DNA of 64,000 nt from Apium graveolens (GCF_009905375.1 NW_027417091.1:1-64000); one strand, 5' to 3'. Positions 34,651 through 47,025 are shown, counted from the stretch's first letter. Numbers and translations: made by a program. The notes: generated by a model not told the origin, from the sequence alone.

Positions 34651-36290
34651 CAACTGAACTACACCACAACTGAGAAAGAGCTATTGGCCATTGTCTATGG
34701 TTTTGAGAAGTTTAGATCGTATTTGCTTGGGATGAAGGTGACAGTCTTTACTGATCACACTGCTATTCGCTATCTCGTCTCAGAGAACGACTCGAAACCT
34801 AGATTGATTAGATGGGTTATTTTACTACAAGAGTTTGAACTTGAGATCAAGGATAGAAAAGGTACGTAGAATCAAGTTGGTGATCATCTCTCTCGTTTAA
34901 AAGATCCAGGTATAATTTCACATGACAAGACATTGATAAATGAGTCTTTTCCGGATGAGCAGTTGTTTGGTGTGCAAGAAGAAGAACTGTGGTTTGCAGA
35001 CATTGTGAACTACCTTGTGAGCAACGTTATCCCTCTGGACTTGACTTATGCTCAAAGGAAGAAGTTTCTTCATGAAGTGAAGTGGTAAATGTGGGATGAG
35101 CCATTTTTATTTCGACAAGGAGCTGACCAAATTATCAGGAGATTTATTCCGTACAGCGAGACGGAGGGTATCTTGAGAGACTGCCATTCGACTGTTTATG
35201 GAGGCCACTATGATGGAGAAAATACAGCAGCTCGTATCCTTTAAACAGGATTCTTCTGGCCTACATTGTTTAAGGATGCACATCAGTTCATTTTGAAGTG
35301 TGATCGCTGCCAGCGTGTTGGTAATTTGTCAAAGAAGGATGAGATGCCTCTTAATGTGCTTCTTAAGGTTGAGGTCTTCGATGTTTGTGGAATTGACTTC
35401 ATGGGGCCATTTGTCTCATCGTGCAACAATCAGTATATCTTGTTAGCAGTAGATTATGTCTCAAAATGGGTGAAAGTTAAAGCTTTTCCGACAAATGATG
35501 CGAAGGTAGTGCTCAATTTTCTTCACAAGCAGATATTCACAAAATTCAGAACTCGAAGAGTCATAATCAGTGACGAGGGATCACATTTCTGTAATCGCAA
35601 TTTCACTTCTATGATGCAAAGATATAAGGTGAATCATCGCATTGCTAGAGCCTACCATCCTCAGACTAATGCTCAAGCTGAGGTGTCTAACAGAGAGATC
35701 AAACGAATTATAGAGAAAGTTGTATGTCCATCGAGAAAGGATTGGTCTTTGAAGCTGGATGAAGCTGTTTGGGCATATCGAACAACATTCAAGACTCTGC
35801 TAGGCATGTCACCATTTCAATTGGTTTATGGTAAAGGATGTCATTTTCCTGCGGAGCTAGAGCACAGGGCGTATTGGGCTTTGAAGAAACTAAACCTTGA
35901 TCTGACTGCAGCTGGTAAGAAAAGGATGCTTCAATTGAAGGAACTCAATGAGTTCCGACTTCAAGCGTATGAGAATAATAAAATGTACACGGAGAAAATC
36001 AAGAGATGGCATGATATGGGTCTACTGCTCAAATCATTTGTGCCTGGATAACAAGTTCTTTTTTTCAACTCTCGTCTCAGTCTTTTTCCTGGAAAATTGA
36101 AGTAGAGATGGTCAAGGCCGTTTGTTGTCAAAACTGTGTTTCCACATGGAGCGGTGAAATTTTTTGAGAATGATCCAGGCTAGGCATTCAAGGTGAATGG
36201 ATAGCGTTTGAAGCATTACTATGGAGATACGGCCACCCATGAGGCGGTTAGTGCCATTTTATTGTCAACTTAATCTCGGAATTATACGTA
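34651..36290 (+). pseudogene. pol: Athila RNase H C-terminus and integrase
   Basis: RNase H continues ([28 protein letters not shown]) to about 34920. The integrase zinc finger has its His pair near 35188-35210 and its Cys pair (CDRCQ) near 35300. The core has Asp in GIDFMGP (35390), Asp in ISDEGSHF (35570) and Glu in AEVSNREIKR (35680). The C-terminal SH3-like part is cut by a stop at 36049-36051 and further changes to 36290. In-frame stops also stand at 34867-34869, near 35086 and near 35242. The acidic triad itself is conserved. Confidence 0.85.
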
Positions 36291-36698
36291 AAGTTAGCGA
36301 TGTAAACCAATCGCTTCATGGGAGGCAACCCAAGTTTATTGTACATTAGTATGAAAGAAAAAAAGGTATAAGGAAGAAAAACTAGAAGAAAACAAAAAAA
36401 ATCAGAAAATCAGAAAAACAGGGTAATTTTTCCAGGAGTACGACACGCCCGTACTGGGAAGCTGGGCGGCCGCGCTGAAATAACAGAAAGTGAGCGCGCC
36501 CACGCTCCCACGCGGGGCGACCGCGCTGGTGCCCAGAGAGAAATTTTTTTATACAAACCGAAAATCAGAAAAAAAGAGTTACACACAACAGTTATACAAT
36601 CTCTTTGTATCCGATTTTTAGTCCTAAAAAACACCCCATTATCCCCACTAAACCCAAAATCATATCCCACTTCTAGTATAACCCTAATTCTAATTCTC
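36291..36698 (+). promoter_or_regulatory. Spacer before Athila third ORF, with LTR-like GC-rich module
   Basis: No ORF. An A-rich start (36355-36420) is followed by TTCCAGGAG, then GCGGCCGCGC at 36466-36475 and further GCGCGCCC/GCGACCGCGC words to about 36530. The same CCAGGAG...GCGGCCGCGC arrangement occurs in the Athila LTRs upstream of their TATA box. This suggests a copied promoter module for the third ORF; function is inferred. Confidence 0.5.
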
Positions 36699-36706
36699 TA
36701 TATATA
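36699..36706 (+). promoter_or_regulatory. TATA box upstream of Athila third ORF
   Basis: TATATATA lies 95 bp before ATG 36801. It is followed by a CT-rich leader (CTCTCAAACCC, TCTCTCTACAC). Confidence 0.5.
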
Positions 36707-36800
36707 CATACACCTATATACATCCATCTCCACCTTAATTTTATTCTCTCAAACCCTAAATCTCTCTACACACCTCTCTTATCTCACTTAATCTATTCCA

Positions 36801-38030
36801 ATGGCACCAAAGAGAGCCCGCACTCAAGGAAGCAACAACACGAACCCTGCCTCTACCGATACTTTGCGTGTTTGGGGTACGAGGCCACGGTTTGTTACTC
36901 CGGTGGCTGAAGAGGAGTACACAAGGTTGTTGTCTAAGCAGATAGTGAAAGAGAGAGGTTTTCTACCTTCAGGTAAGGATGGTAAGCTTCTCGAGATGAT
37001 CTTGGAGATGGGATGGGTTTCATTTTGTGAGGCACCCGAGGCTGTGCCTATGAGTATCGTTCGTGAGTTCTATGCGAACGCAAAAGCTGATAAGAATGGG
37101 TATTCGGTGGTGCGTGGGTTGATAGTGGACTACAACCCAGAGGCTATTCGCAGGGTTATCAACCAACCTGTGAGGAAGCCAAATCAGGAGGAGTGGGTTA
37201 ATAAGACGGGGGAGGACTTTGATTTGGATTTCATTATGGCTACACTGTGTATTCCGAAGACACAATGGAAGTTCAAGACGGGATCGAACGAGTATATCAA
37301 TTTCCTTGCTTCATGTATGAACAGGTTTGCTCGTGCTTGGAATGCTTTTATTTGTGCGAATATCATGCCTTCTTCTCATGTGCATGATGTAACTGTGGAT
37401 TGTACGAAGTTGTCATGGGGGATTTTATAGGGAGATTATGTGGACCTCGGTTCTGTTATTCATCGGGGTATTTTGCGGTTTTTGCATGGAGGCACTACGG
37501 GGTCTATCCCTTATGCCTCAATTGTGACCAAGCTTTGTGTTCCGGTGGGTGTTCATTAGCCCGCCCACGAGCAGCTTCAGTTATCAAGCGCCCCCATCGA
37601 TAGTTCTACGATCTTAAGCATGCAGGAGTGGTATGGTGAGAAGGCTGACGAGAAAGGACTTGGGTACACCTATGATCATTTGCCGGGTGGCCATCCAGCC
37701 GATCAGATGTATGCTGGTGGTTTGACTCAGGCACGCAGAGCAGCGTATAGAAATCAGATTGGTGAGACTAGTTCTCTGTAGCAGTAACAGCCGCATGAGA
37801 CAGATGATAGTGCTGTTTTAGGCTCGACGCAGTATATGCAGTTTGATGAGGCGGATGGAAGCGATGTATGAGACGCATAGCAGGTTTCCGCAGGATCTTA
37901 CTCAGACATTGGGTATAGCTTTTAGAGCCACAGGGGTTGACATACAGTGGCCTATTTTTGGACAGGATTTTGTGTATCCCCCTCCTGACACTCCACCCGC
38001 GGAGGGTAATGATCCTTCTTCTTCCGAGTA
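36801..38030 (+). pseudogene. Athila third ORF ('envelope-like' position)
   Basis: The ATG at 36801 (MAPKRARTQG) opens a basic N-terminus, then a globular domain (about residues 30-260: VVRGLIVDYNPEAIRRVI, RFARAWNAFICANI). I recognise this as the 'putative plant transposon protein' domain typical of Athila third ORFs. The frame stops at TAG 37428-37430 but protein-like sequence goes on in the same frame (VDLGSVIHRGILRFLHGG). Further stops stand near 37558 and at about 37779-37787, with a frameshift near 37840. The last part (37843-38030, QDLTQTLGIAFRATG) ends at TAG 38028-38030. I see no convincing transmembrane helix in the open part. The role is unknown; envelope is a historical label. Confidence 0.75.
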
Positions 38031-39245
38031 GGTATGCCTTGATTCTTTGCTATTACCTTCACTGGGGACAGTGAAATTTTGAAGTTTGGGGGTGATAGTT
38101 AAGGAATATATGTATGTGAGTCCATATAGATGCATATTTATGATAGTTTAGTTCATATAGTTTGCATATTTATCATGTAGTTATTTGTTTTTGTTTTTAT
38201 TTTGCGTATTTTTTTATCATGTTAGTATGTTGCATATAGTTGCATTGGCATTATATCATGATCTCTTAGATTGCTTTTCCGATTAATTTGTGATGTTGAT
38301 TCGAGTATAATGATGTCGTATAGAGGAATTTTAAGTCCTAACGAATTGATTTGTATGCTAGAAATAATAAAATTTTCACTAAGTCTTATAGGTTGCTTGA
38401 GTGCTAGATCATGATCATGACTTGTTTATTTGTCGAGGTTTAATCACTTGTTTATGTTTAGAATTTAAGTTATTCTCTTAGTGACGAAATAACATGGATT
38501 TCAAAATTGGAGAAAAACTTGGATTTCATTGCTAGTTGTGAATAAGGCTAGGCATCAAATGGCTAGTAGTCGGCTCATATTTTTATGAGTAGTCTAGGGT
38601 TGAATGAGATGTAGCGAAACACACTCGTTCAGAACATGAGAAAAAAAAAGAAAAAAAAGAAAAAAAAAAGAAAAAAGAAAAAAATATGTGTTATGCATAA
38701 TTGATCAAGAGTGGGCTCTTTAATACTCGAGTTATTAAGTTCTAGGGGACTTGGTGCCTGGTGACCTAAGGCTTTTATAGTCTGGGATCCGCTAACCTAA
38801 AGCTCGCTATATGGGTATTATTGTATAAATATTTTGTGGACCTCGCTCATTGCACGATCAAATAATCATATTTGTGTTTTTATGTGTTATCAATAAACGC
38901 ATGAATCCTTGTATAACTCTGATAAAATTGAAGTGTTGTCAGTCATTTTGTGTTTATCGTTTATTCTGTTTATAAACTTGAGATTGTCTTAACGAGAGGT
39001 GAGTTATGATTATTGATCTAGTTTCGAGAGTATATCTGTTAAGCAATTGCACACACACACATTTTTGGCCTGTGAGTCGATTTGTGGGATTTGATTGAGC
39101 TTTGTGCGAATAATTGCATTCTTTGAGATGTTGCTCATTGGTTGGTTAAGTTATTCTAAGGGGATAGTTGCATTCATGTTAGTTGCATTCATGCATTTTT
39201 GTTTTGTTCTTTGAGTCTGTTTATGCTTGAGGACAAGCATCGATT
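38031..39245 (+). other. Athila 3' untranslated region
   Basis: No supported ORF. It contains an A/G-rich tract at 38639-38684 (runs of A broken by single G), a short CA tract near 39047-39060, and the polypurine tract at its end. Confidence 0.5.
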
Positions 39246-39258
39246 CAAGTTTGGGGTG
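39246..39258 (+). promoter_or_regulatory. Athila polypurine tract
   Basis: CAAGTTTGGGGTG abuts the LTR start TGATAATTGG. Confidence 0.7.
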
Positions 39259-40679
39259 TGATAATTGGAATTTATATCCACTTAGAACGCTTCGTAAAGG
39301 CTCAAATTGGTGTTTTGTACTCAAGATGTTTGTGTTTTTGATGTGTTTTCGTAGTGTTGTGCATTTCAGGGCATATTCAAAAACAGGAATGGATATTGCA
39401 TGTTTAATGCTTAAAAGAGTGTTAGTTAGGAACCCCGGTCGATTGCGCACAAGGAACCAGCACCAGAAGGTCAAGAAAGCAGAAAAATCAGATTTTCCAG
39501 GAGGTCTGGGCGGCCGCGCTAGTCTTGAGAGCGGCCGCGCCCATTTGTCAGAAACTCAGGGCGGCCGCGCTATGTCAAATTTTAGGAATCCTGATTCTAT
39601 TATAAGATTGATTTGCTGGACTCCTGATCTATTGGGATTATATATAATGCCTTTTGACGACATTTTTGAGAGAGAAAAGAAGAAGGAGATAGCAGCAAGA
39701 AGACCTAATAGCACAATACGACGAAGGAGAAGAAGATCTTATTTTTATTTGTGATTCTTTGCTTAAGTTGTAATCTGGGATGCTTATTTTCTTTGTTGTT
39801 TGAACCTAATACTCTTGTTAACGTACTTTGTATTATTATTCAGTTATTTCAGACCTAGTTCATCTTAATTTATTTACCATGCTTTCATCGGAACCCATAG
39901 TGACGATGAATTTGGTTATGAACTAATCGTTGTCATGGGATTCTAATGGATTTACTTATGGATTTCTATAGTTAATTATTTTGATACCTAAGTATGTTGT
40001 GATTGTATGATATCCTTGTATTGGTTGTGTGTATTCGTCTTATGTGCGTCGCGAATATATAAGATAGTTTGTTAATCTCTATTGAAGCGACAGTGAATAT
40101 AAGGATTTAGAACTTGCCATTCTAGCATAGGTTCGTGCATTTATTATGCATGATTCGTAGGTAATTTTAACCATCTTACTTGCCCTCTGTAATCACGATG
40201 GATAACTTGTTTATTAAACCTTTATGTTGTCAAATTCTATAGACATATAGGGTCTCAACATAATTGGTGTGTATTCAGCTTCTATCTCTTTTGTGGATGT
40301 CTAGTAAGGTATTCGTACCACGAAAGTTGGCGTTTACTAGTTTTGTGTTAATCTGATTAGTTTTCATCACCATTGCATGTTAAGGTTAAGAACAATGACT
40401 TAGAATAAACTATTTAATAAAGTTAGAATCCCATGTTTTTCTCATATAGTTAATTCAATCACTTTTATTCTTAGGTAATTGCATGTTAGTTTAATCTTAG
40501 TTATAAACATCTCAACTTGGTAATGTCTTAATATTGAGCGATAGCCATATCATTGTTGCATAGGTGCATAATCTTAAGTTAACTAAAAAGAGTCTTTGTG
40601 GGTACGAATTTGATTTATATCTTATACTTGCGAATGCGTATACTTGCGTGTAATTTTAGCGAGTGTTTTTACCCTAACA
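39259..40679 (+). repeat. Athila 3' LTR (1,421 bp)
   Basis: It begins TGATAATTGG and ends CCCTAACA. Three exact GCGGCCGCGC words stand at 39510, 39531 and 39561, upstream of TATATATAA (39640-39648). It is longer than the uninterrupted 5' LTR sequence because the 5' copy has lost about 300 bp. Confidence 0.9.
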
Positions 40680-40684
40680 CTAAC
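40680..40684. repeat. Right target-site duplication of Athila
   Basis: CTAAC; pairs with CAAAC at 13116-13120. Confidence 0.8.
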
Positions 40685-42140
40685 TTCTCGAATTCCTTGA
40701 CCAATTCTTCGGATGAAGTCAACTGACTCAATCTTTATTTTCGGCTTAGCGCATCCGCTACAATATTTGCCTTTCCAGGATGGTAACTTATTATGCGGTC
40801 GTATTCTTTGAAAAAATCCAACCATCTCCTTTGTCTAATATTTAACTCTTTCTGCATAAAGATGTACTTTAAACTTTTGTGATCTGTATAAATTTCACAT
40901 TTCTCTCCATAAAAATAGTGTCTTCAAATCTTAAGAGCAAACACAATTGCTACTAATTCCAAATCATGTGTAGGATACTTTTTCTCATGCGGCTTCATTT
41001 GCCTTGACACATATGCTATCACCTTTCCGTGCTGCATCAACACACATCTTAATCCTTTATACAAAGTATTGCTATATATCACAAATTCGCCTTTCCCATC
41101 AGGAAAAACCAACATTGGTGTAGAAACTAACCTTTTCTTCAGCTTTTGGAAGCTTTCTTCATACTTATCTGTCCAAACAAACTTTTCATTTTTCCTTGTC
41201 AACTTTTTCAGGGGAACTGCAATCTTAGAGAAATCTTGGACGAATCGTCGATAACAAACATCTAGTCCCAAAAAGCTTCTCACTTCCATTGGAGTATTTG
41301 GTCTTTCCCAATTCATAACAACTTCAATCTTTGCAGGGTCCACTTTGATCCCTTCACTATTGACTATATGTCCAAGAAACTGAACTTTTTTCAACCAAAA
41401 CTCACATTTGGAAAATTCACGTACAACTTCTCTTTCCTCAGAATTTCTAAAGCAATCCTCAGATGCTCCATGTGATATGCTTCCGATCTTGAGTAAATCA
41501 GGATATCGTCGATAAACACTATCTCGAACTTGTCCAAGTATTTCTTGAATACTTGATTCATAAGATCCATAAAAGAAGATGGTGCATTTGTCAATTCAAA
41601 TGCCATTACCAATAATTCATAATATCCATATCTCATTCGAAACGCCGTCTTGGGTATACCTTCAATTGGTGATATCCAGATCTTAAGTCGATCTTCGAGA
41701 AACAAGTAGCTCCATTTAGCTGATCAAACAAGTCATTGATTCATGGAAGAGGGTACTTATTCTTGATAGTCAACTTATTCAATTTGCGGTAATCAATACA
41801 CAATCTCATGCTTCCATCTTTCTTCTTGACAAACAGCACTGGTGCTCCCCACGGGGAAACACTCGGTCGAATACCTCCTTTATCTAACAAATCTTACAAT
41901 TGTGTCGCTAGTTCCTTCATTTCAATGGGCGCCATTCGATAAGGGGCTTTCGAAATTGGTTTTATTCCAGGAGCCAAATCAATCATGAATTCAATCTCTC
42001 GATCTGGAGGTAGTCCAGGTAATTTATCGGGAAACACGTCGGGAAACTCCTTAACCACATGAATGTACTCAATATTTAAGGATTCCTTCTATGCATCCTT
42101 CACATGAGCCAAGTAAGCTTCAGCATTCTTGTCATAACAA
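40685..42140 (-). pseudogene. pol: M1 reverse transcriptase and RNase H
   Basis: On the minus strand: the pre-RT linker ([20 protein letters not shown], about 42050-41990), the RT core ([20 protein letters not shown] near 41850; catalytic [12 protein letters not shown] near 41520), the connection ([17 protein letters not shown] near 41380) and RNase H (about 41100-40750). In RNase H the first catalytic position reads IYSNTLYKG instead of the usual Asp, a change that should abolish activity. A frameshift lies near 41394, with further stops near 40925, 41735 and 42090. The protein continues at 13115 beyond the Athila. Confidence 0.85.
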
Positions 42141-42155
42141 TCTCCTCATATGAAT

Positions 42156-43112
42156 TTAGAGGAGATTCATTTCCATATGGCCAACTTCTCCATACTTAAA
42201 ACAAGTCAACTCCGGCTTTCCCGAACCATTTACGCATTTAGAGGAGTAGTGTCCTTTCTGGTTACACTGGAAGCACGTCACATTGAGCTTATTACATCTC
42301 CTTGGGTGTCTTTTTCCGCAAGTCTTGCATTCCTGAATCTGGGGTATAATCTCCTTCAGTCGACTGACCAGCTTTCTGGAAACGATTCTTTTATCCCCCA
42401 TTTTCGGGCTTAAACTTCTGAAATTTCTGATTATGACTTCCAGCATTCCTTCCAAAATTCGCTCTAAACTTGGAACTTCCCTGATCTTGTTCTGAATCCT
42501 CAAACTTTCTTTTTTCCTTCACTTTCCCTTTTATTTGCTTATCTTTCTCCGTCTATGAATCCATGGCTTAAGTCCTTGTCAAAACCTTTTTGCATTCTTC
42601 GCTTCTGTGTTCACATATACAGGCATAAACCTTGCTAACTCTGAAAACTTGACTTCATACTCAGCTACTGTCATATTCTCTTTCTTTAAATCTAGAAATC
42701 TCATCTCTAACTGATCTTGCATGTAACTCGGCAAATACTTCTCCAAGAATAGCTCCGTAAACTTCTCCCAAGATATAGCTTCTCCTTCTAGCAATGTTGT
42801 AGTAGATTCCCACCAGTAACTAGCCTTATCCTTAAGATAGTAACTTGCATACTGCGCCTTCTTATCATCCTTAACTTCCGCTAACTCAAAGGCCATCTCC
42901 ATTTCTCTCAACCAGGACTGAGCTTTAATCGGATCTGGAAATCCTACAAACTTAGGGGGATGAACGTATTGAAAATTTTTGAAATTCCTGACTCTAGGGG
43001 CTGAGGGTTGTTGCAAGAGTTGGAAGAGTCAGTTTATCATAGGGGTGTCTTGGTTTTGCTCGTAGTTTTGAGTTTGAGTTTCTTCTTCTTGGTGATTTGG
43101 TGAAGTGGCCAT
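42156..43112 (-). pseudogene. gag: M1 gag with zinc knuckle; protease deleted downstream
   Basis: The likely start is the ATG at 43112-43110 (MATSPNQHQ). TGA soon after (about 43031) and another before QGLKPWI (about 42579) break it. The gag core lies at 42980-42600 (KAQSWLREMEMAFEL, YYLKDKASYWWES, FLEKYLPSYM). The zinc knuckle CFQCNQKGHYSSKC is near 42260, and a second knuckle is degenerate. After about 42156 the reading jumps almost directly to the segment before RT, so the protease region is missing. A short inverted repeat (TCTCCTC...GAGGAGA) sits at the deletion point near 42140-42165. Confidence 0.8.
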
Positions 43113-43741
43113 TTTATAAACCTGATGAGCAATTATTAGCAATATGATAGCATGGCATACATAACAATAAAGATTCTTTTTGAAATAGTTTTGCGAGTTT
43201 TATGTTTTACCCAGTTGCTCATGCAATCCTATTGCTATATAGTTTACTCAACGGTTAGGGTTCTCACATGACATAAGGTGTATTATCACAAAGATGTTGG
43301 AATATAGTTACTTGGAAACTATGGGATGTAAAATAGTTAACAAAACTCAGGGATCCACAACATGGAAACAAGATACATAAGTTATAGTTATATGAAATTT
43401 AACGGTTTTCAGTAGGACAACAAAGGTACATAATTATGTAATTCGAGTACAATAAGTTCTGAGATCGAAGTACAATAATATAACGGGGTTAAACAGAGGA
43501 AAAACTAGAAAATATCCTCTATCTACCCCTCACTTCTACCTAGCTACTACTACTACTACAATCAACACTAAGTTCTGAAGTATAATATAACATGAAAAGA
43601 AAAATGGATCCTGACATCTGACCAAGTATCCCAAAGCCTACCGATGCGGAAATGAAACAACAACCATAACAACTACGGGCTCTACCAGATATCTCGCCTG
43701 ATCTCACAATATCACTAACCATCAAAATCATGAATCTCCCT
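43113..43741 (-). other. M1 spacer between pre-gag ORF and gag
   Basis: AT-rich, with no supported ORF. In position it is equivalent to 21761-22162 of the plus-strand chromovirus. Confidence 0.4.
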
Positions 43742-44131
43742 CTACACTGACAGCATCCAACGAATAATCTTATGAACCGTCCGGGCCTCGGCCTCAGCAT
43801 CATTGGAAGATGGTCCCTCATCCAACCGCCTACAGGAAACCTGCTCTACCATCTCAATATGAACTCGCCACTCGGTCTCCATTACTGAAGTTTGCTGCCT
43901 AGACTCACGTGCCAGCCTATCTACCAATGCTCCCAACTCAGGGATACGAGAGTACACAAAGTCTCGGTCTTGAGCTAGCTTGCCACCAACATGGACAGGC
44001 ACAGGTATAGCAGTCTCTCGCTCAGGGGCTGGGGTCTTTGGAACTGGTCTCAGGGGAGAAACATACATAGGGGCCTCACTACTCTCAGATGGATCCTCCT
44101 CAGGGTCTAAACTAAAATACAGGGGTTCCAC
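43742..44131 (-). pseudogene. M1 pre-gag ORF (acidic, Pro-rich, coiled-coil)
   Basis: This 129-aa open stretch reads on the minus strand from 44131 and probably began further upstream (44132-44190 is Ser/Asp/Glu-rich but broken). It is acidic first (DPEEDPSESSEAP), then Pro-rich (LRPVPKTPAPERE), then helical with charged heptads (ELGALVDRLARESRQQ). This is the same order as 21098-21760. It lies between the PBS and gag. I know no domain for it. Confidence 0.5.
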
Positions 44132-44423
44132 TGATGGGGTGAAATAGAGTCCACTAGGGAACCAGGAAACAAACTATCCTCAGAATCAGCAGTCACTACC
44201 ACTACTAGATGAAATATAAAATAATAGCCAAGAAAATAACATTAGGATTAAATAAAACCTCCAACTGACTCGATGCCCTAACTCTATTTATAACCTTAAC
44301 CTATTTATTTAACTTAGAATATACCAAATAGTCTAACTCAACTCTATGTGAGTCGAACACTCTGGCAATATAATTACCCAAATACCTTTTTATCCTAACT
44401 TGTCTCAGGGACTAGATCCTGTA

Positions 44424-44435
44424 GCTCTGATACCA
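44424..44435 (-). promoter_or_regulatory. M1 primer-binding site (initiator tRNA-Met)
   Basis: The minus strand reads TGGTATCAGAGC, three bases from the LTR end at 44439. The stretch 44132-44423 between PBS and pre-gag ORF holds no other gene. Confidence 0.9.
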
Positions 44436-44438
44436 ACT

Positions 44439-47025
44439 TGTGACGCCCTCAATCTCGGGGTTAGGAAATGAGGACCCACACACCAATAAACTAATACCAT
44501 ATTAGCAGAAATATAATACACGCCGATAGTAACAGGATCTAAACATGATAAAATATGAGACAAGATTATAACTATCAACCAGAATATAATATTATTACAA
44601 CCCAAAATCTGAATAAATTCAAATTATTCGATTCTTACTTGAAATCGACAGATAACCCAAAAGTATCTGATTCAACCATTACACTTCCCACTATCGCTTG
44701 CTCACATAGCAACTACCTGATCTGGCATCTGAAAACCTACAACACGGTAGGAACCGCCAGGAACGCTCTTAATAGTGGTGTGCCTAAGTCTGACCATCTT
44801 TTTTCTTAACTGCCATGGTTAGATCAAAGCAAATAAATGAGAAAAGACGCTCAACAAGTAACTGTATAGATGGTCTAAATATCAACATAAACAACATTAA
44901 CTGAGGCATTCTATTTCTGGATAATACTAAGCTAGGTGGAAGTATTCTTTTAACGGCTAGGTAAAGGCATTTGAAAAAGGTTTCGGGTTTTTAAGATTCG
45001 AAGTTTGGGAGAAAGCTGACATTCATCACAAATCAATAACAGGGCACTCAAGGAGTTTCTCATTTCAAAGGAAGCAATCATTCAAGATTCGAGAATCAAT
45101 AACAACGTAAAGTGACAGGGTTCTCGATCGAATTTCTTTAAGGAAGTTACTACTCATTCTATTTCATTTCAAGTAAATAAGCAAATTGTTTTATCAAAGA
45201 TATGCATTACCCTTTTTATAAACTATTAAAGAAACCTTTATTGGAATATCCATCTTTTAAATATAATACGGGTGATCAGTCCGTACTGACCTCCATCTGG
45301 TCATTAAGGTACCTATGGCATTATTTCAGCCTTATAGTGGACTAGCCCCGCTAGCCTCTTATATGACTGGACTAGTTCCACTAGTGTCTTACATCTCTAT
45401 CCAATCCTCAAAGAATTCATTTGGAAAACCTTTGTATTGGAATACAAAAAGTTTATCTAAATTAAGTTTTAACATTACCGATAAGTGAAATCATTTGGAC
45501 TCTTTCCAGTCGAAAGTCATTCTTAAGTCCAATTTAAGAATTCAAAGAAAGTGAACAAATCGAAAGCAAACGGGGATCATAAGTTAGAGGTATAGATCAA
45601 ACGTTGAACAAGTGCATAAGTTTAAAATAAGGATAGTTCCAAAGAACGATACGTAACAAGGTATAAGGAATAAGGAATCTCGGTTAACAAGCTATAACAT
45701 GTGAAAAGTTCATAAGGCTCTCTTTAGGTTCAAGGGATCATAAATTAACAAGGTACAGTGATAGGGTAATAAGTTCTAGAAACAAGGGGTCATGTTAGGG
45801 ATTGTCATATGGATTTATAACGAGCTTATTCCAGGGAACAATATTAGTGTTTAACAAAGAACTTTCATTCTATCATGGCATCAATAACATCCTCTCTATA
45901 AAAATTCATAATAGAAGTCAGAGTTAGTTGCCTAAAAACGATTTCCTGCTTTACGGAACCTGAGTTGCCGCCACCTAAGATATCATTCCCTTTACTAACC
46001 TGAATGCCTCAGCTATCCAAATTTACAATACAAAACAGAACCCTAATTAGCAAGTCCATCGATTCCCGACATTTCTCAGAACGTCTAACTTCTACCCCAA
46101 TCGTAATAGACACTTGTCTTATATACACATGCATAACACGTAGCACATAATAAGATATACCTTTATACTTTTTATATCACCGATTATCTTGATACTTTAT
46201 ACTTATTACAATACCCAACAAAAATCTTTAGTCGTCTATACTTAAAAACATCTAACATGCGAATCTTATTCATACGATTAATCAACTTAGGTTACCAAAT
46301 CAAAAACCGTAACATGTAATCTTTAAAAATCAACATGCATGACCTTAGATCAAGAACTGAACCTAATTCGAACCAAACCAATGAACACAAGTCATACCTC
46401 TCGAATTTATCATATAGTTCAAACCAAACACATTTAAAACCAAGGATTTCATTTGGATTTTTCAAATGAAAATGACATGCAACAACATCGATTATTTACC
46501 CTTAACTTATACACCCAATTTGAACTATTCTCAAGAAACTAGGCTTAAAAACTTTGAACAATACACATGCATACTTTCGAATTTCGAGAAATCAAGTAAA
46601 ACACATATTTCGACTCATAACAACTACATTTGAAATGAATCTCGACTCTAAATAAACATGCATTAACTGATTTGACTTGAATACACAATATAGGACTCAG
46701 TCAAGCATCATGGTCCATCGACGGCTCACCGGAGTTCATCACCAACAGCGGAAAGGTCTAGGAGATGCCTCTCTTGGGGTTTTCTTCCGCAAAACCTCAC
46801 TGATTCACTTAGGCAACCACATAAACATGTTTAACATCTACAATCAATCACAAAACCACCCATCCCATCTCTAATTCGGAAAAGCCGAATGGAAACCGAA
46901 AGAGGGTTTCGAAAATCATCAACAAAACACACACATGCAAGTATATAAAGTTGTAGATGAAGCAAAATCATGCACGACTATGGCTTTAAACTAGAGAAAG
47001 GATGAGAGATGAGTTGAGGTAGAGA

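Larger units (their letters stand above)
13121..40679 (+). mobile_element. Athila-type Ty3/gypsy retrotransposon, with nested insertions
   Basis: Both LTRs start TGATAATTGG and end CCTAACA. The PBS fits tRNA-Asp, as usual for Athila and Tat elements. The order gag, protease, RT, RNase H, integrase, third ORF, polypurine tract, LTR is Athila-like. It inserted into M1 pol (target CTAAC). It has itself been hit by a solo LTR (14003-15708) and by a complete chromovirus (17052-30416), so its own length is about 12.5 kb. Its RT region is present twice in tandem. Stops and frameshifts throughout show it is inactive. Confidence 0.9.
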
